Notes: a model not told the origin generated them from the sequence alone. DNA of 64,000 nucleotides from JAAYHV01 sp964400515 (GCA_964400515.1 CAYNTJ010000011.1:1-64000); one strand, 5' to 3'; positions 44,121-52,919 are shown, counted from the stretch's first letter. Made by a program: numbers and translations.

Positions 44121-44474
44121 TTACTCCGCAAATGAATCAAGAATTTTATTTAACTCATTTAGAATTTTATTCTTCTCAATGTCGTCATTTGTATAAACCA
44201 GTTTTTCTAATTTTGCCTTAGATTCTTCTACCCTTTTTATGTTTAACAAATATCTATCCACCAGACAAAGCTTTTTCTCATGCTCTTCCAATGTTTTTTC
44301 TGCGCTTTTTAATATATAGTGTACACCCTGTCTTGTAATATTAAGGTTCTCCGCTATTTCCGATAAAGATAAATTATCTTCATGGTAATATATCATTACT
44401 TCTTCTTGCTTTTCCGGTAATAGCTTACCATAAAAGTCAAATAATAGGCTGGCATACGTAGCATCTTTAATCAT
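44121..44474 (-). CDS. ylxM: YlxM/p13-like DNA-binding protein
   Basis: 117 residues: sigma-70 region-4-like helix-turn-helix (LLPEKQEEVMIYYHEDNLSLSEIAENLNITRQGVHYILKSAEKTLEEHEKKL) and a C-terminal coiled coil. The family precedes ffh in Firmicutes and stimulates SRP in streptococci; here too it heads the ffh-rpsP-khpA unit. Confidence 0.95.
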   Translation of the reverse strand: MIKDATYASLLFDFYGKLLPEKQEEVMIYYHEDNLSLSEIAENLNITRQGVHYILKSAEKTLEEHEKKLCLVDRYLLNIKRVEESKAKLEKLVYTNDDIEKNKILNELNKILDSFAE

Positions 44475-44517
44475 AGCAACTCCCTTTATCTGTTAAGGAT
44501 ATGACTTGACAGTAGAT

Positions 44518-44546
44518 AATATATCACACACAATTAATTATGTCAA
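44518..44546 (-). promoter_or_regulatory. Promoter of ylxM-ffh-rpsP-khpA
   Basis: Minus strand TTGACA (44541-44546), 17-nt spacer, TATATT (44518-44523), extended TG. An 8-bp inverted repeat, ACTTGACA (44504-44511) and TGTCAAGT (44541-44548), brackets the -10 and includes the -35. Confidence 0.85.
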
Positions 44547-44582
44547 GTATTTTGTTTGACACTCATTAAATTTCGTTATCCC

Positions 44583-45467
44583 CTAAGATTCCTTTTTTCT
44601 GTTGTTCTCTGTAAAAATCGAAATTATTACAACAGCACTGAGTATACATACCATTCCAATGGCAGTTCTTATTGTTATTATCTCATTTAGATAAAGTGCA
44701 CCTATTACTATGCTGGTAATGGGCTCTAATGTGCTAACTATGGAAACCACCTCAGGCTCAATAAATTTAACTGCATACCGAACCAGAAGTACCGCTATTA
44801 TTGTAATGGTAATGGAAAAAACCACCATCACCAGCCAAGCTTCAATCGGCCAAAACCAATGCAGGGAACGGGTGGATATACCGTATATAAATACAGCTAC
44901 GGAAGTTATCACCACATACAAAAAAGCATATTGCATAGGAGGTATGAATTTAATATTGGACCTGCTAAGGCTTATGAGATAATATGCATAAGACAATCCG
45001 GAGCCCAGAGCTATAAGCATACCGTTTAGCTGTACCTGTCCCACATGTTCATAAAACAATATTATACCCACTGTGCAAAGCAGCACGCAGGATATTTTCA
45101 CCCATGTCATTTTGGCTTTGTAAAAAATCACCATGCCTATAACTACAAATGTGGGGTATATGTAATGCAGTGTAGTTGCAAGTCCCGTGGATATGTAGTT
45201 ATATGATGCGTAAAGCATTATTTGGGTAAAAAGCATGCCAAAAATAATTATTCTGGATGCTTCAAAAACATCTTTACCGGATAATTTTACCTTATCAGTG
45301 TTCTTTAATAATATCATCACCACCGGTAATGCTATAATCTGTCTAAAAAAAACCACTGTAATCGTATTAAGACCATAGCTATAAAGAAATTTTGTTGCCA
45401 AAGGCATTAATCCGAATAAAACCGCCGATATTATTGATGCCAAAAGGCCTTTAGTGATATTGCTCAC
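44583..45467 (-). CDS. EamA/DMT-family transporter
   Basis: 294 residues with ten hydrophobic segments in two EamA repeats (about 5-140 and 155-290); signature regions include LLASIISAVLFGLMPLATKFLYSYGL and STLEPITSIVIGALYLNEIITIRTAIGMVCIL. Probably exports an amino acid or metabolite; the substrate cannot be read from sequence. GTG start at 45467 follows GGGAGGTTAAT. 12 nt downstream of buk. Confidence 0.88.
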   Translation of the reverse strand: MSNITKGLLASIISAVLFGLMPLATKFLYSYGLNTITVVFFRQIIALPVVMILLKNTDKVKLSGKDVFEASRIIIFGMLFTQIMLYASYNYISTGLATTLHYIYPTFVVIGMVIFYKAKMTWVKISCVLLCTVGIILFYEHVGQVQLNGMLIALGSGLSYAYYLISLSRSNIKFIPPMQYAFLYVVITSVAVFIYGISTRSLHWFWPIEAWLVMVVFSITITIIAVLLVRYAVKFIEPEVVSIVSTLEPITSIVIGALYLNEIITIRTAIGMVCILSAVVIISIFTENNRKKES

Positions 45468-45479
45468 ATTAACCTCCCG

Positions 45480-46538
45480 CTAATATGTTTTAGCTTCCTC
45501 TTCACCGTTTATTATCCTTATTGCTCCCTCTACCAATGCCTCCATTTCAAATTCCCCCGGCACTATTATTATTGGAGCAATTTTATTTATTCTGTCACTT
45601 ATCATATTATCAATCATTTCCGAGTAAGCAATACCCCCGGTTAAAATTATACAGTCCAAATCAAAATTTAATGTTGCCGCCATTCCACCTATAGCTTTTG
45701 CGACTTTGTATGCCATGGCAGAATAAATAAACTTGGAATATTCGTCTCCATTATTTATATTTTCTTCCACCTCTCTCATATCCGTGGTGCCAAGCAATGC
45801 TTTTATTCCGGCTTCTCCCCTTACCTTTTTTATCATTTCTTTTTTCGTATATTTTCCGGAATAACAAATATCAATCAGGTCCAGTAAAGGTACACCTCCT
45901 GATCTTTCGGGGGAAAACGGGCCTTCATCATCCCTCACGGAATCTATTATCTTACCATTCTTATGAGCCCCCACGGTTATACCTCCGCCCATATGAGCTA
46001 CAACGGCTTTAAATTCTTTGTATTCCTTGTTGAATTTCTCCTTGGAAACCTTCCTTGCAACCGCCTTTTGGTTTAATACATGTGCCAAAGGTTTGATTAC
46101 CACATCCTTCATGCCTGTAACCTTGGCTATATCTTCTAATTCATCAGAAGCTTCACTGTCATATATATATGAGGGTATACCCAAAGATTCTGCCATATCA
46201 TAGGCAATTATTGCCCCTAAATTCGATGCATGGGGTGATACTATGTCACTTTTAAATGCATCCACCAGCTTTTTGTTAATCTTATATCCACCTGCTTCCA
46301 AACCAAAAAGTAGTCCACCTCTTGCAACCACAGCTTCCAATTCGGATTCATCCACATTATGTTTTTTTAAAACATTATCTATACTTTCTTTTCTCATAGA
46401 AAATTGGTCAGTTATATCATTAAACTGACCAATTATTTCAACCGGATGATCTATTGTTTCGGTGAATATATTGTTTTTACCTTCGTACACAGCTATTTTT
46501 GTAGTTGTCGAACCCGGATTTATCGCCAATATATTCAT
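45480..46538 (-). CDS. buk: Butyrate kinase
   Basis: Converts butyryl-phosphate and ADP to butyrate and ATP at the end of butyrate fermentation. 352 residues of the acetate/sugar kinase superfamily: NPGSTTTKIAVYEG phosphate-1 motif, VVAHMGGGITVGAHKNGKIIDSVRDDEGPFSPERSGG, LGTTDMREVE, DCIILTGGIAYSE. A branched-chain fatty acid kinase is possible. ATG at 46538 has GGAGG at 9 nt; the ATG two codons earlier is too close. ptb is not adjacent, unlike the usual ptb-buk pair. Confidence 0.93.
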   Translation of the reverse strand: MNILAINPGSTTTKIAVYEGKNNIFTETIDHPVEIIGQFNDITDQFSMRKESIDNVLKKHNVDESELEAVVARGGLLFGLEAGGYKINKKLVDAFKSDIVSPHASNLGAIIAYDMAESLGIPSYIYDSEASDELEDIAKVTGMKDVVIKPLAHVLNQKAVARKVSKEKFNKEYKEFKAVVAHMGGGITVGAHKNGKIIDSVRDDEGPFSPERSGGVPLLDLIDICYSGKYTKKEMIKKVRGEAGIKALLGTTDMREVEENINNGDEYSKFIYSAMAYKVAKAIGGMAATLNFDLDCIILTGGIAYSEMIDNMISDRINKIAPIIIVPGEFEMEALVEGAIRIINGEEEAKTY

Positions 46539-46553
46539 ATTCATCTTCCTCCA

Positions 46554-48026
46554 TTACTCATTAGGGATTGTATCTTTATTCCTTCCAAACATAATATAAC
46601 CCGTAACAGCTAATAATGCAAGGGATATAACCACTCCTACAGTAGCATTCATTCCCTGGCTAAGGAAGAAATCATAATATCCTTTAACAAATATCGCAGC
46701 AACAACTGCAGGTATTACCCATTGTATATAGAATTTAGGATACATGAATTTTGCACCTATACCCGTATTTGCTTCTTTAATAAAATTGTTCCATCCCCAT
46801 CCATATTTCTGAACACAAAAGCTCATTACTATTAATGAACCCAGTGGTAGCAGATTGTAAGAAACAATGAAGTCTTCTAAATCAAGCACACCTGATCCGG
46901 GACCAAATGGTACAAATCCTGCCAATACATTGAAGCCTAATGCACATGGTAAGGAAAGAATCGTTATGGCAATAATATTAATTCCCACTGCTTTTTGTCT
47001 GGTCCAACCCCATAAATCCATGGCAAATGCTATAATATTTTCAAATACAGCAATTACTGTTGACAGTGCGGCGAATGCCATAAATATAAAGAACAGAGTT
47101 CCCCATAATTGTCCGCCTGCAATTGTATTAAATATATTTGGTAATGTAATAAAGATTAATCCCGGGCCTGCGCCAACATCCACTCCGAATGCAAAGCATG
47201 CGGGGATAACTATTAAACCGGCAATAATTGCTACAAATGTATCACATACTGTTACATTTATGGCTTCACCTGTTATTGACCTATCCTTACCCAGATAACT
47301 TCCCATTACCATCATGGAACCGATACCCAAGCTCAGTGTAAAGAAGGCTTGGCTCATTGCACCAAATATAACATTTCCCCAGCCCTGGCTTGCCGCTCTG
47401 GCAAAATCAGGTACCAAATAGTATTTAAGGCCTTCTTGTGCTCCCGGCAACATCAATACCCTTGCTGCTACAATAAGCATTAAGACCAATAAACATATCA
47501 TCATAACCTTTGTAATCTGTTCTACACCTTTTCTAAGACCCAAAACACATACTCCAAAGGATAATAAAACCGTGACTATCATCCAAAATACCAAAGTACT
47601 GCCGGAGCTTAACATTCCGCCAAACACTCCGCCTACTTCTTCCGGAGCCATGCCGTTAAAAGCACCGGCTACAGTTTTATATAAATAGTATAATAACCAA
47701 CCAGCTACTGTAGTGTAAAACATCATAAGCATGTAATTACCTACAAATCCCATGTAACCGGCATTATGCCATTTTGTACCTTTAGGTTCCAATGTTTTAA
47801 AAGCTTTTACTATAGATTTTTGTGCTCCTCTACCTACCGTAAATTCAGCTACCATAACAGGAATTCCCAAAAGCACTAAAAATGCCAAATAAATTAAAAT
47901 AAATGCAGCTCCTCCATATTGTCCTGCCATGTACGGAAACTTCCATACATTTCCAAGACCGACTGCACAACCTGCTGAAACTAAAATAAATCCTAGTCTC
48001 GATCCAAATTGTTCCCTCTTGTCCAT
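46554..48026 (-). CDS. NSS-family sodium-dependent amino-acid transporter
   Basis: 490 residues, LeuT fold with about twelve membrane helices. Start REQFGSRLGFILVSAGCAVGLGNVWKFPYMAGQYGGAAFILIYLAFLVLLGIPVMVAEF is the NSS signature with the unwound TM1 region (GCAVGLGNVWKFP). TM6 region AMSQAFFTLSLGIGSMMVMGSY also conserved. It would import a neutral or aromatic amino acid with Na+. ATG follows AGGAGAAAGAT. First gene of an operon with buk and the EamA gene; strong promoter upstream. Confidence 0.93.
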   Translation of the reverse strand: MDKREQFGSRLGFILVSAGCAVGLGNVWKFPYMAGQYGGAAFILIYLAFLVLLGIPVMVAEFTVGRGAQKSIVKAFKTLEPKGTKWHNAGYMGFVGNYMLMMFYTTVAGWLLYYLYKTVAGAFNGMAPEEVGGVFGGMLSSGSTLVFWMIVTVLLSFGVCVLGLRKGVEQITKVMMICLLVLMLIVAARVLMLPGAQEGLKYYLVPDFARAASQGWGNVIFGAMSQAFFTLSLGIGSMMVMGSYLGKDRSITGEAINVTVCDTFVAIIAGLIVIPACFAFGVDVGAGPGLIFITLPNIFNTIAGGQLWGTLFFIFMAFAALSTVIAVFENIIAFAMDLWGWTRQKAVGINIIAITILSLPCALGFNVLAGFVPFGPGSGVLDLEDFIVSYNLLPLGSLIVMSFCVQKYGWGWNNFIKEANTGIGAKFMYPKFYIQWVIPAVVAAIFVKGYYDFFLSQGMNATVGVVISLALLAVTGYIMFGRNKDTIPNE

Positions 48027-48077
48027 ATCTTTCTCCTAATTATAAATTTATTAAATATAACAATACCCAACGACTTT

Positions 48078-48106
48078 ATTATAGTTACAAAAACAAAATC
48101 TGTCAA
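48078..48106 (-). promoter_or_regulatory. Consensus promoter of the NSS-buk-EamA operon
   Basis: Minus strand TTGACA (48101-48106), 17-nt spacer, TATAAT (48078-48083): perfect hexamers, about 51 nt before the start codon. Confidence 0.9.
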
Positions 48107-48283
48107 CTTTTTATGGGCACAAAGTTTGATATTTTAATGGTTTGAGGCCATTAATCCAAACTATTGTATAAAGGTAAATACAATTATGCATAATATTCAT
48201 AACAAAAACACGAACTTTATATTTGAATTTTAATTATTTTTTCATAATTCACAAATATTTTTAGTGTAATTTATTCAATACTA

Positions 48284-48292
48284 TGGTAGAAT
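48284..48292 (+). promoter_or_regulatory. Extended -10 element upstream of agcS
   Basis: TGGTAGAAT is an extended -10 (TAGAAT 48287-48292). No good -35 lies at 17 nt, so activity may depend on the extended -10 or an activator. Confidence 0.4.
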
Positions 48293-48340
48293 ATACGAGT
48301 AATTTGTAGAATTTATAAAATAATTAAGAGAGGTGAATTT

Positions 48341-49744
48341 ATGGAGGCTTTAAACAGCATCGTCAATGCGGTTAACAGTTTTGTATGGGGACCCCCTATG
48401 ATAATTCTGCTATTCGGTACGCATATTTACATGACGATAAGAACCGGATTCGTGCAAAAACACATTTTTAAGGCAATTAAGATGTCAATTACTAAGGATC
48501 CTGATGCAGAGGGAGATGTATCTCAGTTTGGTGCTCTAACCACGGCATTAGCTTCTACAATTGGTACCGGTAACATCGTTGGTGTTGGTACAGCATTGGC
48601 TTTAGGAGGCCCGGGAGCAATCCTATGGGTATGGCTAACAGGCGTTTTTGGTATGGCTACCAAATATGCCGAATGTCTCATCGGTGTAAAGTACAGGGTA
48701 AAGAGTAAAGACGGAACAATGATAGGCGGAGCAATGTATGCTTTAGAAAGAGGCCTGAACATGAAATGGTTGGGAGTAATATTTGCCATTTGTGCAGGAC
48801 TTGCAGGCTTTGGTATAGGAAATACTGTTCAAGCTAACGCAGTAGCAACAGTTGTTCACGAAAATACCGGAGCGCCCGTTTGGATTATGGGATTGATACT
48901 GGCTGTTTTGGTGGGTGTAACTATCATAGGCGGAATACAATCAATCACTAAGGTTTCTGAAAAACTAGTTCCATTCATGGCAGTGTTCTATTTCCTGGGA
49001 TGCGTAATTATACTGATATTAAACGCAGATGTTTTAGGAGAAACAATCGCACTTATATTAAAATCTGCTTTTTCTGCCAGAGCAGCAGGTGGCGGATTTA
49101 TCGGAGCCAGCGTTATGGTTGTAGCACGTTTTGGTATTGCAAGAGGTTTATTCTCCAATGAAGCAGGTTTAGGTTCTGCTCCTTTGGTAGCATCAGCTGC
49201 ACAAACAAGAAATTCCGTAAGACAGGCCTTGGTATCCATGACAGGATCATTTTGGGACACAGTAGTTGTATGCTTAATAACCGGCTTAACATTAGTAAGC
49301 TGTGTAATTAAATATCCTGAAATAGATGCAATGTCAGGAGATGGCGGAGTATTGACTACCCAAGCATTTTCAATGATACCTGTTTTAGGTCCGGTTATAC
49401 TGACAGTGGGAATGGCTACATTTGCATTCTCTACAATTTTAGGTTGGTATTACTACAGCGAACGTTGTATCGTTTATCTAGGCGGAGAAAAAATAAAAAG
49501 ACCTTATCAAATACTTTGGACCATTTTAGTATTTGTAGGTTCCGTTTCCAGCATGGCCATGGTATGGAATATTGCTGACACATTAAACGGAATGATGGCT
49601 ATTCCTAACCTTGTGGCAATACTACTTCTATCGGGAGTTATCGCTAGGGAGGGAAAACAATATCTGAATCCAGAGCATATTATGGATAAGGATATGACTC
49701 CAATACCTACAATAGAAAACACTAAAAAGGGTGTGTTATTCTAA
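48341..49744 (+). CDS. Alanine/glycine:cation symporter (AgcS)
   Basis: 467 residues, sodium-coupled uptake of alanine or glycine. Family features: FVWGPPMIILLFGTHIYMTIRTGFVQ, ALTTALASTIGTGNIVGVGTALALGGPGAILWVWLTGVFGMATKYAE, RFGIARGLFSNEAGLGSAPLVASAAQT, FSTILGWYYYSERC. About eleven membrane helices. ATG follows GAGAGGTGAATTT. Monocistronic with a strong terminator. Confidence 0.95.
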   Translation: MEALNSIVNAVNSFVWGPPMIILLFGTHIYMTIRTGFVQKHIFKAIKMSITKDPDAEGDVSQFGALTTALASTIGTGNIVGVGTALALGGPGAILWVWLTGVFGMATKYAECLIGVKYRVKSKDGTMIGGAMYALERGLNMKWLGVIFAICAGLAGFGIGNTVQANAVATVVHENTGAPVWIMGLILAVLVGVTIIGGIQSITKVSEKLVPFMAVFYFLGCVIILILNADVLGETIALILKSAFSARAAGGGFIGASVMVVARFGIARGLFSNEAGLGSAPLVASAAQTRNSVRQALVSMTGSFWDTVVVCLITGLTLVSCVIKYPEIDAMSGDGGVLTTQAFSMIPVLGPVILTVGMATFAFSTILGWYYYSERCIVYLGGEKIKRPYQILWTILVFVGSVSSMAMVWNIADTLNGMMAIPNLVAILLLSGVIAREGKQYLNPEHIMDKDMTPIPTIENTKKGVLF

Positions 49745-49752
49745 AAACATTC

Positions 49753-49786
49753 AGCTCTTAGGTAAATTACTTAAGAGCTTTTTTTA
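49753..49786 (+). terminator. Terminator of agcS
   Basis: AGCTCTTAGGT (49753-49763) pairs with ACTTAAGAGCT (49769-49779, one G-U) and is followed by a T run to 49785. The next gene's -35 box begins at its end. Confidence 0.9.
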
Positions 49787-49815
49787 TTGTCTTTATTAAC
49801 AAATTCATGTATAAT
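49787..49815 (+). promoter_or_regulatory. Promoter of the thioredoxin-like lipoprotein gene
   Basis: TTGTCT (49787-49792), 17-nt spacer, TATAAT (49810-49815). The untranslated leader would be about 100 nt. Confidence 0.7.
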
Positions 49816-49856
49816 ATCTCCCATGCGCTTATTAGGTTTTATTATGTTTAAATTGG

Positions 49857-49874
49857 GTATTAATTTATTAATAC
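49857..49874. promoter_or_regulatory. 18-bp dyad in the leader of the thioredoxin-like gene
   Basis: GTATTAAT (49857-49864), TT, ATTAATAC (49867-49874): perfect 8-bp arms located between the promoter and the start codon, a suitable place for a repressor site. Confidence 0.35.
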
Positions 49875-49921
49875 GAAGAAATTAACGAGAAAATAATCGA
49901 TTTATATGATAAGGGGGAAAT

Positions 49922-50461
49922 ATGAAAAAACATATTACAATATTCTTAATACTAATTATGACTTTAATTATGGCAGGATGCAGCGATACGGTGGAAACAA
50001 ATAATACAACATCCAGTGATTTGACCAGCTTCACCACAATTGATTTAAACGGAGAAACTGTAACAGAAGACATTTTTGCAGATTATGATATTACTATGGT
50101 CAATGTTTGGGCTACATGGTGCGGCCCATGTGTTAATGAATTCCCGGCCCTGGGAGAATTAAAAAGGCAATTACCGGAAAACTATAATCTGATTACAATA
50201 TGTACTGACGGAAACAGAGATTCTTCCAACGCCCTTAATATTCTGTCTTCTAACAATGCAGATTTTACCGTATTAATACCATCTGAAGAATTGGAGAACG
50301 GCTTTCTTTCAACTGTAGATGCAATCCCTACAACCATCTTTGTGGACTCTAACGGAAATCTAGTGGGCAGTAGACAATTGGGTGCTCCCGGCTTTGATGA
50401 AGCCTCGATTATCGATGGCTATATGGAGCTTATAGAAAATGCATATAGCGAGTTAAAATAG
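49922..50461 (+). CDS. TlpA/ResA-like thioredoxin-fold lipoprotein
   Basis: 179 residues. Signal peptide with lipobox (TLIMAGC, Cys20) then a Ser/Thr-rich linker and a thioredoxin-like domain (about 36-175) with active site WATWCGPC and cis-Pro in DAIPTTIF. It should act outside the membrane, reducing or isomerising protein disulfides. No CcdA electron donor is adjacent, so its reducing partner is unknown. ATG follows AAGGGGGAAAT. Confidence 0.92.
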   Translation: MKKHITIFLILIMTLIMAGCSDTVETNNTTSSDLTSFTTIDLNGETVTEDIFADYDITMVNVWATWCGPCVNEFPALGELKRQLPENYNLITICTDGNRDSSNALNILSSNNADFTVLIPSEELENGFLSTVDAIPTTIFVDSNGNLVGSRQLGAPGFDEASIIDGYMELIENAYSELK

Positions 50462-50501
50462 TTGACCTGTTAATAAATAACTTATATAATTGATATAAGT
50501 T
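50462..50501 (+). promoter_or_regulatory. Promoter of the AIM24 gene overlapped by a 9-5-9 operator-like dyad
   Basis: TTGACC (50462-50467), 17-nt spacer, TATAAT (50485-50490). A perfect dyad AACTTATAT (50479-50487), AATTG, ATATAAGTT (50493-50501) covers the -10 and the likely start point, the classic position for a repressor. Confidence 0.75.
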
Positions 50502-50525
50502 AATTAAGTTTATAAGGAGGTTATT

Positions 50526-51203
50526 ATGCGTTACAATATTGAGGGAGGACAGCTTCCGGTACTGATCTGTTCATTAGATGCAGGAGAAGCTATGATAACA
50601 GAAAGCGGAAGTATGGGTTGGATGACTCCAAACATAGGTATGGAAACAAGTGGCGGCGGCGCAAAGAAAGTATTGGGAAGAATGCTTTCAGGCGAATCTT
50701 TATTCAGAAACATTTACACCGCTAGGGGTAATGGTGCACAAATAGCATTTTTATCCAGCTTCCCGGGTTCCATCGTTCCTATTGATGTAAGTAAAGAGGA
50801 TTTTGTTGTTCAAAAATCAGCATTTTTAGCAAGCGAAAACACTGTTGAACTATCCATGTTTTTCCAAAGAAAATTCGGTGCGGGATTAGTTGGCGGAGAA
50901 GGTTTCGTAATGCAGAAACTGAGTGGTAGCGGTATGGCCTTCATTGAAATTGATGGAGCGGTCATCGAATACACATTGGCAGCAGGTCAACAAATGGTTA
51001 TAAGTTCAGGGCATTTGGCTTATATGAGCGGCACTTGCTCCATAGATGTATCCACAGTAAAAGGTGCAAAAAATATTTTCTTGGGAGGAGAAGGTTTATT
51101 TAACACAATAGTAACCGGTCCCGGTAAAATAGGTCTTCAAACATTATCTCCAGGCGCATTAGCTTCTGCTATAGCTCCATATTTACCAAGTAGTAATAAC
51201 TAA
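50526..51203 (+). CDS. TIGR00266/AIM24 family protein
   Basis: 225 residues of the AIM24 (DUF124) beta-barrel family: MRYNIEGGQLPVLICSLDAGEAMITESGSMGWMTPNIGMET, IYTARGNGAQIAFLSSFPGSIVPIDV, AFLASENTVELSM, GGEGFVMQKLSGSGMAFIEIDGAVIEYTLAAGQQMVISSGHLAYM. Gly-rich C-terminus with FLGGEGLFNTIVTGPGKI. Bacterial function unknown; no signal peptide. ATG at 50526 follows AAGGAGGTTATT. Confidence 0.92.
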   Translation: MRYNIEGGQLPVLICSLDAGEAMITESGSMGWMTPNIGMETSGGGAKKVLGRMLSGESLFRNIYTARGNGAQIAFLSSFPGSIVPIDVSKEDFVVQKSAFLASENTVELSMFFQRKFGAGLVGGEGFVMQKLSGSGMAFIEIDGAVIEYTLAAGQQMVISSGHLAYMSGTCSIDVSTVKGAKNIFLGGEGLFNTIVTGPGKIGLQTLSPGALASAIAPYLPSSNN

Positions 51204-51209
51204 ATATAT

Positions 51210-51241
51210 GAGCCTTTGAAATCATTCAAAGGCTCTTTTTT
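51210..51241 (+). terminator. Terminator after the AIM24 gene
   Basis: GAGCCTTTGAA (51210-51220) pairs perfectly with TTCAAAGGCTC (51225-51235) and is followed by Ts to 51241. The convergent DUF1294 stop codon lies in the T run. Confidence 0.92.
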
Positions 51242-51509
51242 AATAGTTATTTATCATAAAAACAGCAATCAGAAGTTGGACAAGGATAATTATCGGCAAT
51301 CCCCATTTAAAGTACCAATGTTTAGTCTTATGTTTAAAAACATTCATACCTAATAAGCCTCCGATGCTTCCCCCCAATAAGAAAAGGGTAAAAAGTTCTC
51401 TTTCGGGAATTCTCCATTTTGAATTTTTCGATCTTTTTTTATCAATTCCCATGATTATATAAGCTGCTATATTAATAATCAAGAAATATGCTAATATATA
51501 TTTGCCCAT
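51240..51509 (-). CDS. DUF1294 small membrane protein
   Basis: 89 residues with three hydrophobic segments and the DUF1294 signature: YIIMGIDKKRSKNSKWRIPERELFTLFLLGGSIGGLLGMNVFKHKTKHWYFKWGLPII. Function unknown. It begins 3 nt after fumC and closes the malic enzyme-fumC unit. Confidence 0.9.
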   Translation of the reverse strand: MGKYILAYFLIINIAAYIIMGIDKKRSKNSKWRIPERELFTLFLLGGSIGGLLGMNVFKHKTKHWYFKWGLPIIILVQLLIAVFMINNY

Positions 51510-51512
51510 CCC

Positions 51513-52886
51513 TTATTCCATCGTCCTTGTCATTTTTTTAAAATCCATCCATTCATCATACTGCTCATATGTATAATATCCAAGCAGCATCCCTGCCTCC
51601 TTTAAAGAAATATTTTCATTAAAGGCCTTCTTGGCAATCTCAGCAGATTTTTCATATCCTATGTAAGGATTTAATGCTGTTACCACCATCAATGATTTAT
51701 TTAGGTTCTCGTCGATTACTTCTATATTCGGTTTAATTCCAACCACACAGTTTTTATTAAAAGAACTTATTCCCTCAGCCAAAAGGTTACAACTTTCTAT
51801 AAAGTTACTTATGATAACCGGCATAAAAACATTCAATTGGAAGTTGCCTTGAGATGCTCCGATTCCTATGGCAGTATCATTGCCCATCACCTGTACCGAG
51901 ACCATGGTCATGGCTTCACATTGTGTCGGATTTACCTTACCCGGCATTATGGAACTTCCCGGTTCATTGGCGGGAATTGTAATCTCGCCTATCCCGCATC
52001 TAGGCCCGCTGGAAAGCCACCTTACATCATTGGCTATTTTCATCATGTCCGATGCCAAGGCCTTAATGGCTCCGTGAACATAAACTATACCATCTTTTGA
52101 TGTCAAACTATGAAACTTGTTTTCCGCTGTGACATAGTATTCATTGGTAATCTTTGATATTTCTTCCGCAACCATAACATCAAAACCTTTAGGGGCATTT
52201 AACCCTGTACCTACAGCTGTTCCTCCCAATGCCAATTCAAGTAAATATTTTTTTGATTCGTTAATCATATTAACATCATGAACTATCATGGATTTCCATC
52301 CGCTTATTTCTTGGCCAAGAGTAATTGGGGTTGCATCTTGCAAGTGTGTTCTTCCAGTTTTTATTATCCCTTTATTCTCTTCCTCAAGTCTTCTAAAGGT
52401 CTTAATCAGTTCATTACAGGCCGGAATCAGTTTATTATTTAATAATTCCACCGCCGCAATATTCATTGCAGTAGGAAAGGTGTCATTTGAACTTTGGGAT
52501 TTATTAACATGATCATTTGGATGGAGCAATTTATCTTTAGCCAGCTCATTTCCACGGTTAGCTATAACTTCATTTACATTCATATTTGACTGTGTTCCGC
52601 TACCCGTTTGATAAATAACCAAAGGAAAATGTTCATAAAGCTCACCCCTCATTATTTCATCACAAACTCTTCCTATAAATTCACTTCTTTTTTCATCGAT
52701 TGTACCGAGTTTGTTATTAGCAATTGCTGCAGCTTTTTTAAGCACTGCAAAGGCATGAATAATTTCACATGGCATTTTATTGCCTATCTTAAAATTTTCG
52801 TAGCTTCTTTGGGTTTGTGCCCCCCAGTATGCATTTTTAGGAACAGCTATTTCTCCTAAGGTGTCCCTTTCTATTCTCATATCCAT
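51513..52886 (-). CDS. fumC: Class II fumarase (FumC)
   Basis: Reversible hydration of fumarate to malate; 457 residues, tetramer, oxygen-stable type. Motifs: YWGAQTQRSYENFKIG, GSGTQSNMNVNEVIANR, HPNDHVNKSQSSNDTFPTAMN, TGRTHLQDATPITLGQE and the active-site loop GSSIMPGKVNPTQCEA. ATG follows GGAGAAATGAA. Next to malic enzyme, it links fumarate, malate and pyruvate. Confidence 0.96.
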   Translation of the reverse strand: MDMRIERDTLGEIAVPKNAYWGAQTQRSYENFKIGNKMPCEIIHAFAVLKKAAAIANNKLGTIDEKRSEFIGRVCDEIMRGELYEHFPLVIYQTGSGTQSNMNVNEVIANRGNELAKDKLLHPNDHVNKSQSSNDTFPTAMNIAAVELLNNKLIPACNELIKTFRRLEEENKGIIKTGRTHLQDATPITLGQEISGWKSMIVHDVNMINESKKYLLELALGGTAVGTGLNAPKGFDVMVAEEISKITNEYYVTAENKFHSLTSKDGIVYVHGAIKALASDMMKIANDVRWLSSGPRCGIGEITIPANEPGSSIMPGKVNPTQCEAMTMVSVQVMGNDTAIGIGASQGNFQLNVFMPVIISNFIESCNLLAEGISSFNKNCVVGIKPNIEVIDENLNKSLMVVTALNPYIGYEKSAEIAKKAFNENISLKEAGMLLGYYTYEQYDEWMDFKKMTRTME

Positions 52887-52919
52887 TTCATTTCTCCTTG
52901 CAACAACTGTTATATAAAT

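Larger units (their letters stand above)
48027..48340. other. Intergenic region with divergent promoters
   Basis: 314 nt without a gene. It holds the perfect promoter for the leftward NSS gene (48078-48106), an extended -10 for agcS (48284-48292) and, between them, a TTAATGG-N7-CCATTAA dyad (48134-48154). No leader peptide, RNA gene or riboswitch was recognised. Confidence 0.6.
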
